A DNA stretch of 12,485 nt from Clostridia bacterium (GTDB lineage Bacteria > Bacillota > Clostridia > Oscillospirales > Acutalibacteraceae): positions 1 to 12,485 of the forward strand of contig JAFWCS010000293.1 of the NCBI GenBank assembly GCA_017534365.1, read 5' to 3'. Positions within the stretch are counted from its first letter, which is position 1; every line of letters begins with the position of its first letter. This document shows, piece by piece, positions 1-6,998 of this stretch. The notes below the pieces were generated by a model. The model worked only from the letters and a program-made list of their open reading frames with translations, did not search any database and had not been told where the DNA came from. The position numbers and the translations under genes are program-made.

Positions 1-198
1 GACAACCTGACGGCTGCGCGGCATTGTGATGAATTGGAGCCCGGTGACGTTACTTATCTGTATATTGATCATAAAATGCGCGGGCTCGGCTCGCATTCCT
101 GCGGTCCTGAGCCGGAAGCGGCCTATGAGCTGCCGCTGGTCCTTCCGCCTTTTGCCCGGCGCAGAGACAGCATGCAATCTGACCCGATAATCTGGTGA
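1..198 (+). CDS. lacZ: GH2 beta-galactosidase, C-terminal fragment
   Basis: Frame 1 is open from the window edge to TGA at 196-198 and gives the last 65 residues of a longer protein. It contains a DNLTAARH stretch, then YLYIDHKMRGLGSHSCGPEP about 46 residues before the end. That resembles the end of the beta-galactosidase small-chain domain (Bgal_small_N) of clostridial GH2 enzymes, where an aromatic/IDY segment is followed by G(V/L)GS.SCGP and a short beta-rich tail. The family hydrolyses terminal beta-D-galactosides; all catalytic residues lie upstream, outside the window. The tail after SCGP is Pro/Arg-rich and ends in IIW, less typical than the usual beta strand. The next gene's ATG follows the stop by 17 bases, so the two are probably co-transcribed. 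Another GH2 enzyme with the same C-terminal domain cannot be excluded. Confidence 0.78.
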   Translation, partial: DNLTAARHCDELEPGDVTYLYIDHKMRGLGSHSCGPEPEAAYELPLVLPPFARRRDSMQSDPIIW

Positions 199-215
199 AA
201 ATGGAGATGAGGTTT

Positions 216-3104
216 ATGAAGAAGGTCCTTTCTATCCTGCTTGCCGGTGTGCTTGTGCTCGGCCTGCTGCACGGCGTCGCTGTCGCCGCGCCGGCTGACA
301 GCCGCCCCGCCAGAACGGCTTCTGCGCAGTATAGCTCGAATGGGCAGAGCAGATGGATCCCGGATTTCATGCAGGAGGTCTGCGATTGGCTCCAGGCATT
401 CTTTGGAAAACTGTTTCCTTTTATCGACGGCCCGGCGGAGTATTTCCCGACAGAGGATGTCCGGGAGAAATACGCAGACGCGGTGGCTGCACTCGGCGAA
501 TACGCCGATTACGGCTTTGCGGATGTGGAAAAAACGCCGATTGCGGCGCTTTCCTTTGACGACCTGTCTGCGCCGAAGGATCTGGCAGCTGCAAATATCG
601 GTATGCCCGACCCTGCCGGCGTTCAGCTTGTGACTGGCAGATTCGGTCTGCGCAAGGCGCTGGAGTTCGTTTCTCCCGAAGCCTGCCTGACGCTTCCGTC
701 GTTCGGCGCGCAGGACGCGCTGACGATCTCGATGTGGGTCAATATCCGGGATCTTCAAACAAGAGCGGATCCGGATGAACCGCGCGTGAGCACGCTGCTG
801 GACACGGAAACAGGCGTCGGGCGCGTCACGCTGAAATTTGTGCATACCGGTACGCCGAGCTATTCGGATGAGACGACGGGGGAGACCGTCATGGGAACAA
901 ACAGCACGAAGCTCGTGTTTTCCGTTGCGGGCAATGCCGGAGGACAATACGATGAAAGCGCCGTATGTGCGAACAACACACAATTCTTCAATTTTGAGTA
1001 TGACCTGTGGGAAGACTTCGTGGGATACCATGATGATTGGGTCGTTCATCCCGAGGGGCACTGCTGGTTCCATATCGGCGTCGTTTATGAGCCGGACAAG
1101 GGCGACGTGACCTTTTATCATTGCGGCAAATTCGATTCCACAAAGCATTTTGACGCGGCTGTCAAGCCTGTTCTCAACGGTGTGAGAATCGGCGCCGGCT
1201 ATGCGCAAAATGAATACTTCGACGGCATGGTGGATGATATCCGTCTTTACGGCGAAGCTCTGACGCAAGCGGATATGGATATTCTCGCCGACTATGAGCG
1301 CGATCTGTGGGTCAACCGCACGGCCGGCGAATGGAAAGAAAGCAGCACGGTTCTTTACGTCAACGGTGCAGCCGGCAGCGATTCCAACCCCGGAACGTTG
1401 AACGCACCCTTTGCCACAGTCAAAAAGGGCGTAGAATCCATCACTGCGCCCGGCACAAAGCTCATCATAGCGCCGGGCCTTTATCGCGAAACGGGTATCA
1501 ACCTGAGGACAGGCGGCACCGAAACGCAGCCTGTTATCATTGAAGCCGAAAGTCCCGGAGAGACGGTTATCTCGGCGTCGGTTCCCTTTGACGGTTGGAA
1601 AAAGACGAATGACAAAGGTGTCTATGAAAACGACTGGAGCTATGATTACCCGTTCCAACCCGGCACGCCCGGAAATGAGATCATCGGCAGGTCGGATCTG
1701 ATCCTTGTGGACGGCCAACCGATCGCCCCTGTCCTTACACGGGAGGAACTGCAAAACGACGCCTATTATATCGACAAAGAAGCCGGCAAAGTCTATCTGA
1801 AAACCGACAAGGATCCCGATCACTGCGAGATTGAACGGGGGGTGGCAGGCGAAAACGGCGCCGGCGCTTATATCCTCGATACGAACAGCAGCGAGTACGT
1901 CGTCCTGCGCGGGCTGACCTTTACAAACTGCGCCGCACGTATTTGGGACAGATCCATGGTCAACATGGGCAAGCCGCAGCACATTTTGGTTGAGGATTGC
2001 GTGTTCAACAATTCCGGTACAGCAGGCCTGGGGTTTGATCACGGCTCAAACGACAGAACGGTCGAGGATGTGCTGATTCGCCGCTGCAGCTTTGACGCTG
2101 ACGGAACAGGCGGCATCGGCGCAGGGTTCAGGAGCATGAATTTCGTCGTCGAGGACAGCAAGTTCACGAATATCGGCAAAAAGATCGACTGGGGCAAATA
2201 CGATTCGGCCGATCCTGCTACGACGAAAATGATGGTAAGCAAAAACGTAACGTGGCGCAGCTGTTATTTTGCTGATAATTCCTCAAATGACCTTTGGTTT
2301 GACAACTTCAACTGGAACATCGACGTGAACGGCTGCACATCTCTCGGCAATCATTCCGGCATAGCGGTTCACATTGAGATCGACGTGCCGGGCGTTCGGG
2401 TCAGAAACAGTGTGCTGGACGGCGGTGTGCGTTTCGCAAGCGCGGAAGGCGCGATTCTTGATAACAACATCATTTTTGCGAAAGGGAACCCTTTGATAGA
2501 CAACTGGGGACCAGAATACCGTTTCGGCACGCTGGGCCCCGTCTATTCCTGGAAAAATACGGTGATGACAAACAACACCTTCTATTTCGAAAAGGATTGG
2601 AGGTCATCCTTCATTTTCGATTTGCCTCCGTATGCCTCCTTCTATGATATGTATGCCGACGGAAATCGCTTTTTCGTCAAGGGCGGGCTGCAGATCGAAA
2701 GATCCTGCAGGGTGATCGACGGCAAGGAGGTTGCGTTCAGGAAGCTTGTCTCTTATATAGGCGACAGGCATGCAAACTATCTGCGCACGGATCCTTTTAA
2801 CGGTCTGGGAAAGGCGAGCGTCGGTTTCCGCGACAGGGCGTCGGTCTCAAACGATTCCGGTGAACGTAATGCGGTGCCCGTGACGCTGTCAAAGCCCATG
2901 AACAAGGCGTGCACGGTTTATTACACCGTCTGGGATTACGATGCCGGAACGGTCCTTCGCACCGGAGAGCTGCGCTTTGAACGCTTTGAAACCTGCAAAA
3001 CCATTTTTGCCGGCGCGCTTGAGCGCGATCTTTTGATCGAAATCAGCGGGGTGAAAAACTGCGCCCGCGGCGAAAACTGTTTCCATTACCGGGTCGCTGC
3101 ATAA
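216..3104 (+). CDS. Secreted LamG-like / right-handed beta-helix protein
   Basis: The product has 962 residues and is probably exported, either to bind or to cleave polysaccharide. Residues 1-25 are a signal peptide (MKK, hydrophobic core, cut near VAVAAPA). Residues 47-70 are an aromatic amphipathic stretch containing AFFGKLFPF. Residues ~107-358 look like a concanavalin A-like LamG (Laminin_G_3) domain: ALSFDD, a SMWVNIRD strand, and a closing GMVDDIRLYGEAL motif. Residues ~378-790 start with YVNGAAGSDSNPGT and APFATVKKG, the usual opening of DUF1565-type parallel beta-helix proteins, then show repeated short strands with Asn ladders. A C-terminal beta domain follows. Similar folds include polysaccharide lyases and glycosidases, but I cannot assign catalytic residues, so no activity is claimed. 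I chose ATG 216 because GGAG at 203-206 lies 9 bases upstream and it starts exactly at the signal peptide. An in-frame GTG at 195 overlapping the previous stop, and ATGs at 201 and 207, are alternatives. Confidence 0.85.
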   Translation: MKKVLSILLAGVLVLGLLHGVAVAAPADSRPARTASAQYSSNGQSRWIPDFMQEVCDWLQAFFGKLFPFIDGPAEYFPTEDVREKYADAVAALGEYADYGFADVEKTPIAALSFDDLSAPKDLAAANIGMPDPAGVQLVTGRFGLRKALEFVSPEACLTLPSFGAQDALTISMWVNIRDLQTRADPDEPRVSTLLDTETGVGRVTLKFVHTGTPSYSDETTGETVMGTNSTKLVFSVAGNAGGQYDESAVCANNTQFFNFEYDLWEDFVGYHDDWVVHPEGHCWFHIGVVYEPDKGDVTFYHCGKFDSTKHFDAAVKPVLNGVRIGAGYAQNEYFDGMVDDIRLYGEALTQADMDILADYERDLWVNRTAGEWKESSTVLYVNGAAGSDSNPGTLNAPFATVKKGVESITAPGTKLIIAPGLYRETGINLRTGGTETQPVIIEAESPGETVISASVPFDGWKKTNDKGVYENDWSYDYPFQPGTPGNEIIGRSDLILVDGQPIAPVLTREELQNDAYYIDKEAGKVYLKTDKDPDHCEIERGVAGENGAGAYILDTNSSEYVVLRGLTFTNCAARIWDRSMVNMGKPQHILVEDCVFNNSGTAGLGFDHGSNDRTVEDVLIRRCSFDADGTGGIGAGFRSMNFVVEDSKFTNIGKKIDWGKYDSADPATTKMMVSKNVTWRSCYFADNSSNDLWFDNFNWNIDVNGCTSLGNHSGIAVHIEIDVPGVRVRNSVLDGGVRFASAEGAILDNNIIFAKGNPLIDNWGPEYRFGTLGPVYSWKNTVMTNNTFYFEKDWRSSFIFDLPPYASFYDMYADGNRFFVKGGLQIERSCRVIDGKEVAFRKLVSYIGDRHANYLRTDPFNGLGKASVGFRDRASVSNDSGERNAVPVTLSKPMNKACTVYYTVWDYDAGTVLRTGELRFERFETCKTIFAGALERDLLIEISGVKNCARGENCFHYRVAA

Positions 3105-3143
3105 AAAATGCAGCGGAGAATGCAAAGAAAGGAAGTCACTGAA

Positions 3144-4259
3144 ATGAAAAAAATCCTGTCACTGATGCTTGCCTGCGTGCTTCTGCTTTGCGGCGCCGGG
3201 CTCGGGCCCGGCGCAAAAGCGGCGGCAAGCAGCGCCGATGATGCTTTGGGCGTCTGCGCAGCGGAAGAAGCGCCGCTTGCGGCAAACGCGCGGAGCCGCA
3301 GCGCTGCGCCTGCCTACTGCCTGTATTGCAGCAGAGTTCACACTGGGTTTTCCGGCAAGCTGACCGGGTTTTTCCATGGGATCGCTTATATCTTCTGCAT
3401 GCTGTTTCATATTGAAAAGACGGAAGGACGCATGCGTTTTTCAACCGTGACGATTCATGCCGGCGCCGATGCGCCGTTCCGCTTCCTTCACATCAGCGAC
3501 ACGCATCTGACCCTTTGCGATGCGCGGGACGACGCGAAGAAGCAGGCGCTTGCGAAATCAAGATCTGAGAGCTTTCCCTTTTCGCTGCGGATGCTCGATG
3601 ACGCGCAGGTGAAGGCGAACGAGCTCGGCTGCTTCATCGTCCACACGGGAGACATCATTGATTTTATTTCTGAGAAGAATCTGGAGCGGGTGAAGCAATT
3701 CACTGAGGATAACGACGTGTTTGCAACGGCGGGCAATCATGAGTTTTACCGCTATATCTTCGGCGAAAGCGACACGCCGGCGCAGCGCGAGGCCAACCTT
3801 GCAAAGGTGCAGAGCGCGTTCGGCAATGACATCCGTTTTGCCGCAAGGCAGGTCAACGGCGTCAACATCGTTGCGATCGACAACGGCTTTTATCATATTG
3901 ATCAGTGGCAGCTGAATCGCCTGAAGGAAGAAATGGCGAAGGGGATGCCGATCCTGCTTTGCCTGCACGTGCCCCTTTATGCGCCGGATATTTATGACCA
4001 TACCGCTGAGGTGTTCGGCCGCCCGCTGTGGATGATGAGCGTGCCGGAGGCGCTGATGGGGGAATTCAATGAAGATGAATATCGCCAGCAGAAGGAGGAC
4101 GCCGTGACCCATGAAGCGTATGAGCTGATTACGAATTCCGACTGCATCAAGGCGATTTTTGCCGGCCATATGCATTATGATTATGTTTCGCAGGTCACGC
4201 CGACGCTCAAGCAGTATATTGTCAATGTGGATGCCGGCAATATTGTTGAGGTTGATTAA
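3144..4259 (+). CDS. Secreted calcineurin-like metallophosphoesterase
   Basis: The product has 371 residues. Residues 1-26 form a signal peptide. Residues 59-89 are an unusual module, YCLYCSRVHTG then FSGKLTGFFHGIAYIFCMLF: a CxxC pair followed by a His and an aromatic amphipathic helix. Residues 112-368 are a complete Metallophos domain with every metal-binding block visible: ISDTH (D119, H121), TGDIID (D170), GNHE (N198, H199), LHVP (H275) and GHMH (H342, H344). It should be an active two-metal hydrolase of phosphomono- or diesters outside the membrane; the substrate cannot be read from sequence. ATG 3144 was chosen over ATG 3108 because AAAGGAAG at 3128-3135 sits 8 bases upstream and the protein then begins with the signal peptide. 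The start lies 39 bases after the previous stop, consistent with one operon. The C-terminus ends directly after the phosphoesterase domain, with no anchor. Confidence 0.9.
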   Translation: MKKILSLMLACVLLLCGAGLGPGAKAAASSADDALGVCAAEEAPLAANARSRSAAPAYCLYCSRVHTGFSGKLTGFFHGIAYIFCMLFHIEKTEGRMRFSTVTIHAGADAPFRFLHISDTHLTLCDARDDAKKQALAKSRSESFPFSLRMLDDAQVKANELGCFIVHTGDIIDFISEKNLERVKQFTEDNDVFATAGNHEFYRYIFGESDTPAQREANLAKVQSAFGNDIRFAARQVNGVNIVAIDNGFYHIDQWQLNRLKEEMAKGMPILLCLHVPLYAPDIYDHTAEVFGRPLWMMSVPEALMGEFNEDEYRQQKEDAVTHEAYELITNSDCIKAIFAGHMHYDYVSQVTPTLKQYIVNVDAGNIVEVD

Positions 4260-4326
4260 CGACGGCGCAGCCGCAGAGGCGCGCCGCGTGAATCTGAAAA
4301 AGAGTTTTTGAAAGAGAGGGATCCTT

Positions 4327-5469
4327 ATGAAAAAAGTATTTGCTGTTCTTTTGGCTGCGTTCCTGGCGCTGTCCGTCTGGCAGACTGCGTTCGCGGCGCA
4401 GGAGACGGTCGTTGCGTCCGGAACGGCGGGCGAGGGCGTCACATGGGCGCTGACGGCGGACGGCACGCTGACGGTCAGCGGCAGCGGCCCGATTGTGGAT
4501 GAAACCGAGGTCGAGATTGATGAAGACGGGATGGAGAGCGTGACGAAGCTCGACTGCATTTCCTGGCAGCTGGAGGATGCGCTCGCAGAAAAAACGGAAA
4601 CGCTCAGCTTTGCCGAAGCCGAGCGCCTGCGCTTTGCGTTTGTAAAGGCACTGGTTGTCGAAGAAGGCATTACGGAAATTCCGGACGACGAAGTTGATAA
4701 TTTCTATCCGCGCAGCATCGTGCTGCCTTCAACGCTCAAAAGCCTCGGCAGCGCGGCGATCGACGCCGAATTTGCCGAATCTCTGACTGTCAACAGCCGG
4801 GAGCTTGTCATCAACGGCGGCGTCAGCGTGTCCTGCTATTCTGAAGATGCGGCGCCGTTTGAGACGATGGAGGAGGCGATCAGCGCCAAAATCAAGGCGG
4901 AGGCCGACGCAATCGCGCTCGACGAAACCATGGCTTCCGTTTATGATCTCGGTACGGTGCTTGAAATCCAAAACGGATTGTTCGAAATGACGCCCGAGGA
5001 ATTCCTCTCCGACTATAACGAAAGACACGGCACGGCGCTTGAAACGCTTGACGCCTGCGCGGCGCACTGTGTGGAAGAAATCAACGCCGTGTTCTCCACC
5101 GACTATGCGACGCCGGATGAGATTTACGCCGTGATCACTGAAGACGGTTATTCCTATCTGCAGAGAGACGCCGAGCTGGACGGGCAAATGGACGAAATGC
5201 GGCACGCCGTCGAAATTGACGACCGCCTGACAAGCACGACAATCGGCGACGAAACCGCGCTCAAGCCCTATCAATGGCTGACCGTTCATGCCCCCGCCGG
5301 GAGCGAAACGGAGCAGAGCGTGAAGGACTTCGGGCTTCCGTTCGGCGCAACAGCGCCTGCGCAGGAGGACATCTCCTTCTTCGGAAAAATCAAACGTTTC
5401 TTTGAACAAATTGCGGATTGGATCAAGTCTCTGATCCTCTACGTGAGCGCCTTGATTCGATCAAAATAA
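4327..5469 (+). CDS. Acidic secreted protein with BspA-like N-terminal motif
   Basis: The product has 380 residues. Residues 1-24 are a signal peptide with a likely cut after AFA. Residues 31-56 read SGTAGEGVTWALTADGTL then TVSGSGPI, the short block that in many clostridial surface proteins precedes BspA-type leucine-rich repeats (LRR_5). Only one weak LRR-like stretch follows (around 118-165, with IVLPSTLKSLG), so the repeat array is reduced or absent. The middle is very acidic and Ala-rich and I do not recognise a domain there. Residues 350-380 form an aromatic/basic amphipathic or hydrophobic tail beginning SFFGKIKRFFEQIADWIKSL, which could lie on or in a membrane. A strong ribosome binding site, AGAGAGGG at 4313-4320, fixes the start. 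The gene lies 67 bases after the phosphoesterase gene. The function is unknown; a surface-exposed binding protein is an inference. Confidence 0.8.
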   Translation: MKKVFAVLLAAFLALSVWQTAFAAQETVVASGTAGEGVTWALTADGTLTVSGSGPIVDETEVEIDEDGMESVTKLDCISWQLEDALAEKTETLSFAEAERLRFAFVKALVVEEGITEIPDDEVDNFYPRSIVLPSTLKSLGSAAIDAEFAESLTVNSRELVINGGVSVSCYSEDAAPFETMEEAISAKIKAEADAIALDETMASVYDLGTVLEIQNGLFEMTPEEFLSDYNERHGTALETLDACAAHCVEEINAVFSTDYATPDEIYAVITEDGYSYLQRDAELDGQMDEMRHAVEIDDRLTSTTIGDETALKPYQWLTVHAPAGSETEQSVKDFGLPFGATAPAQEDISFFGKIKRFFEQIADWIKSLILYVSALIRSK

Positions 5470-5518
5470 GAGCCGGCGAAACGCGCTTTGTTCCGGTTCG
5501 CAGGCAATCGTCAGATCT

Positions 5519-5561
5519 GCCCGGTTTTTGCTCTTGTGCAGGAACCGGGCCGCTTCGGCGG
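5519..5561 (+). terminator. Strong stem-loop between transcription units, U-tract absent
   Basis: Bases 5519-5531 pair with 5538-5550 to form a 13-bp stem (two G-U pairs) with a 6-base loop. The outer part is GCCCGGTT/AACCGGGC. A second small hairpin, CCGC-TTCG-GCGG at 5550-5561 with a UUCG tetraloop, follows at once. The element starts 49 bases after the BspA-like gene and ends 44 bases before the next promoter, where a terminator is expected. No T-run follows, so it is not a canonical intrinsic terminator; 3'-end stabilisation or factor-assisted termination are alternatives. Apart from this element and the promoter that follows, I see nothing in 5470-5605. Confidence 0.4.
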
Positions 5562-5605
5562 GAACGGAGCGGGAGGCGGGGACCGCAATGCCGGAGAAAC
5601 AGCGG

Positions 5606-5634
5606 TTTACAAATATATAAAAATATGATATACT
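5606..5634 (+). promoter_or_regulatory. Sigma-70/SigA-type promoter for the PI-PLC gene
   Basis: TTTACA at 5606-5611 and TATACT at 5629-5634 are separated by exactly 17 bases. A TG at 5626-5627 adds an extended -10 element, and the spacer is almost entirely A/T in an otherwise GC-rich region. Transcription should start near 5641. That leaves a leader of about 108 bases before the TTG start at 5749. The leader contains a 7-bp hairpin, AAAAGCG-ATC-CGCTTTT (5659-5675), and a 10-bp palindrome TTGCCGGCAA (5696-5705), neither of which I can assign to a known riboswitch. Confidence 0.72.
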
Positions 5635-5737
5635 GTTACAGTTATGTTTGGCTGCATGAAAAGCGATCCGCTTTTGACGCATATTGAAAAATGCATTGCC
5701 GGCAAAATCAAACGGGCTGTATGCTCCGGAAATAAAA

Positions 5738-5744
5738 AGAGGGG
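5738..5744 (+). promoter_or_regulatory. Ribosome binding site selecting the TTG start
   Basis: AGAGGGG lies 4 bases before TTG 5749. It is the only good Shine-Dalgarno match in this frame. Together with the signal peptide that begins at that codon, it favours TTG 5749 over the upstream ATG 5644, which would sit only a few bases after the predicted transcription start. Confidence 0.65.
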
Positions 5745-5748
5745 TATT

Positions 5749-6949
5749 TTGAAAAGAACTGTCAAGATTATAATCTGCGTCGTTCTGGTTGCCGCGATGC
5801 TGGCGGGCACGGCGCTGTGCTGCTGCGCGTACCCGGCGGCTTCCGGCAGCGATGTGCGCGGCAAGGATGTTTTGAACGGAAAAAACTGGATGTCCGGAAT
5901 TGCAGACGAGAGATACCTTTGTGAAATCAACCTTCCCGGTACGCACGACAGCGCGACTGCATACTGCAGGAATACCACGGAGAATCACGTGAAGCTGTTC
6001 GGGAACAATGTTTTTGATTCCGGAGCCTATGCCAAAACGCAATCGCTTACCTTGCCGCAGCAGTTGAATGCGGGTGTGAGATATCTGGATTTGCGCTTTT
6101 CGCCCGGAGAGGGAGAGCTGCTTCTTTGCCACGGGAATAACGAAAAAGCGGCGCCCGTGAACAACGCGATCAAAATTCTGACTGCGCTGAACCCGCTGCT
6201 GCTTTTGCTTGCGCATTTCGATCGCCCGTTTTTGAGCCTGGATATCGAGTTTTATGCTTATGAAGATGAGGCGTGTACGATTCCGCTGACCTGCAGCAGC
6301 GTGCTGGCGCAGGTGAAGACGTTTTTGCGGGAGAATCCGAGTGAAACCGTGATCATCACGGCAAAAAAAAGAAAACGGCGAAACGGAAGCATTTTTAAGG
6401 CTCTTCAGAGAACAGGTTGAAAAGCTGAAATCAGAAATCAATCCCGCAACGCAGGAACCCTATTTGTATACGGAAAACGGCAGGGGGATTTATTCGAAAA
6501 TGCCCGCGCTCTCCGAGGTGCGGGGCAAAATCGTTCTCATGACGCCGTTTTATGAGGAGCTGCAGGCGGGCGATATGCTGGACGCCAAAAACAAAGCGGG
6601 GCAAACCGATTTTATGGGAATGACGTTCCGTTATGAGAACCACTGGAGCGTGACGGCCGGGAGAAAAATGAAATACATAGAAAGCTTTATTGAAGATTAT
6701 TCAACCGGAATGAGCAAGGATCCCGCGCAGCATCTCCCTTATGCCAACGTGCTGAAAACCAACGCAAGCGCAGTTTTAAGGCAGAGCCCGTATGCGATTG
6801 CGATGCGGGTGAACGACAGCCTGTATGCGCAGAACAAATTGGTGCATGGCCGGTATTACGGCTGGATCATGGGGGATTTTATGACGGAAGAAACATGCAG
6901 CGCAATCTGGCAGACGAATCATTTTGCAATAGATGATTGCTGTGATTAA
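5749..6949 (+). pseudogene. PI-specific phospholipase C, split by a +1-base frameshift
   Basis: The first frame begins MKRTVKIIICVVLVAAMLAG, a signal peptide. It continues through the PI-PLC X-domain hallmarks: LPGTHDSAT (H66, D67), QQLNAGVRYLDLRF and LLLCHG (H128). These match the two catalytic histidines and the Asp/Arg neighbourhood of Bacillus/Listeria-type PI-PLC. The frame ends at TGA 6418-6420, giving 223 residues. The rest of the enzyme lies in the frame shifted by one base and runs to TAA 6947-6949 (YLYTENGRGIYSKM through YYGWIMGDF). Removing one A from the A8 run at 6363-6370 restores one 399-residue protein through the sequence KKENGETEAF. The known family cleaves phosphatidylinositol or GPI anchors outside the cell. 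The interruption may be a sequencing or assembly error, a slipped-strand mutation or phase variation. The gene has its own promoter at 5606-5634. Confidence 0.85.
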
Positions 6950-6966
6950 AAGCTGATAATTATAAA
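6937..6966 (+). promoter_or_regulatory. Candidate promoter before the large beta-helix gene
   Basis: TTGCTG at 6937-6942 and TATAAA at 6961-6966 are 18 bases apart in a short A/T-rich island (about 6920-6980). The island lies between the PI-PLC stop and the ribosome binding site AGAGGG (6986-6991) of the next gene. The -35 box is only partly conserved and overlaps the end of the PI-PLC reading frame, so read-through from 5606 may be the main source of transcript. Confidence 0.3.
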
Positions 6967-6998
6967 TTTTAATCAATTACTGGAAAGAGGGTTATTTC

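Noticed and set aside
123..2042. Long open frame on the minus strand (639 codons)
   Set aside because: It lies antisense to the well-supported LamG/beta-helix gene, has no recognisable domain or ribosome binding site, and follows from the codon bias of the + strand gene.
3144..3230. Lipoprotein signal at LLLCG in the phosphoesterase
   Set aside because: The residue before Cys is Leu, not Gly/Ala/Ser, so it does not fit a lipobox; an ordinary signal peptide fits better.
4263..4286. CGGCGC/GCGCCG stem-loop after the phosphoesterase gene as a terminator
   Set aside because: It has a 6-bp stem with a 12-base loop and no T-run directly after it; the genes on both sides look co-transcribed.
5644..5748. 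ATG 5644 as the start of the PI-PLC, adding 35 residues
   Set aside because: It lies only a few bases after the predicted transcription start, has no Shine-Dalgarno sequence, and would place a basic extension before the signal peptide.
6363..6375. Programmed -1 ribosomal frameshift on the A-rich run
   Set aside because: The downstream frame needs a +1 (or -2) shift, and no stimulatory structure is obvious. An extra base or transcriptional slippage fits better.
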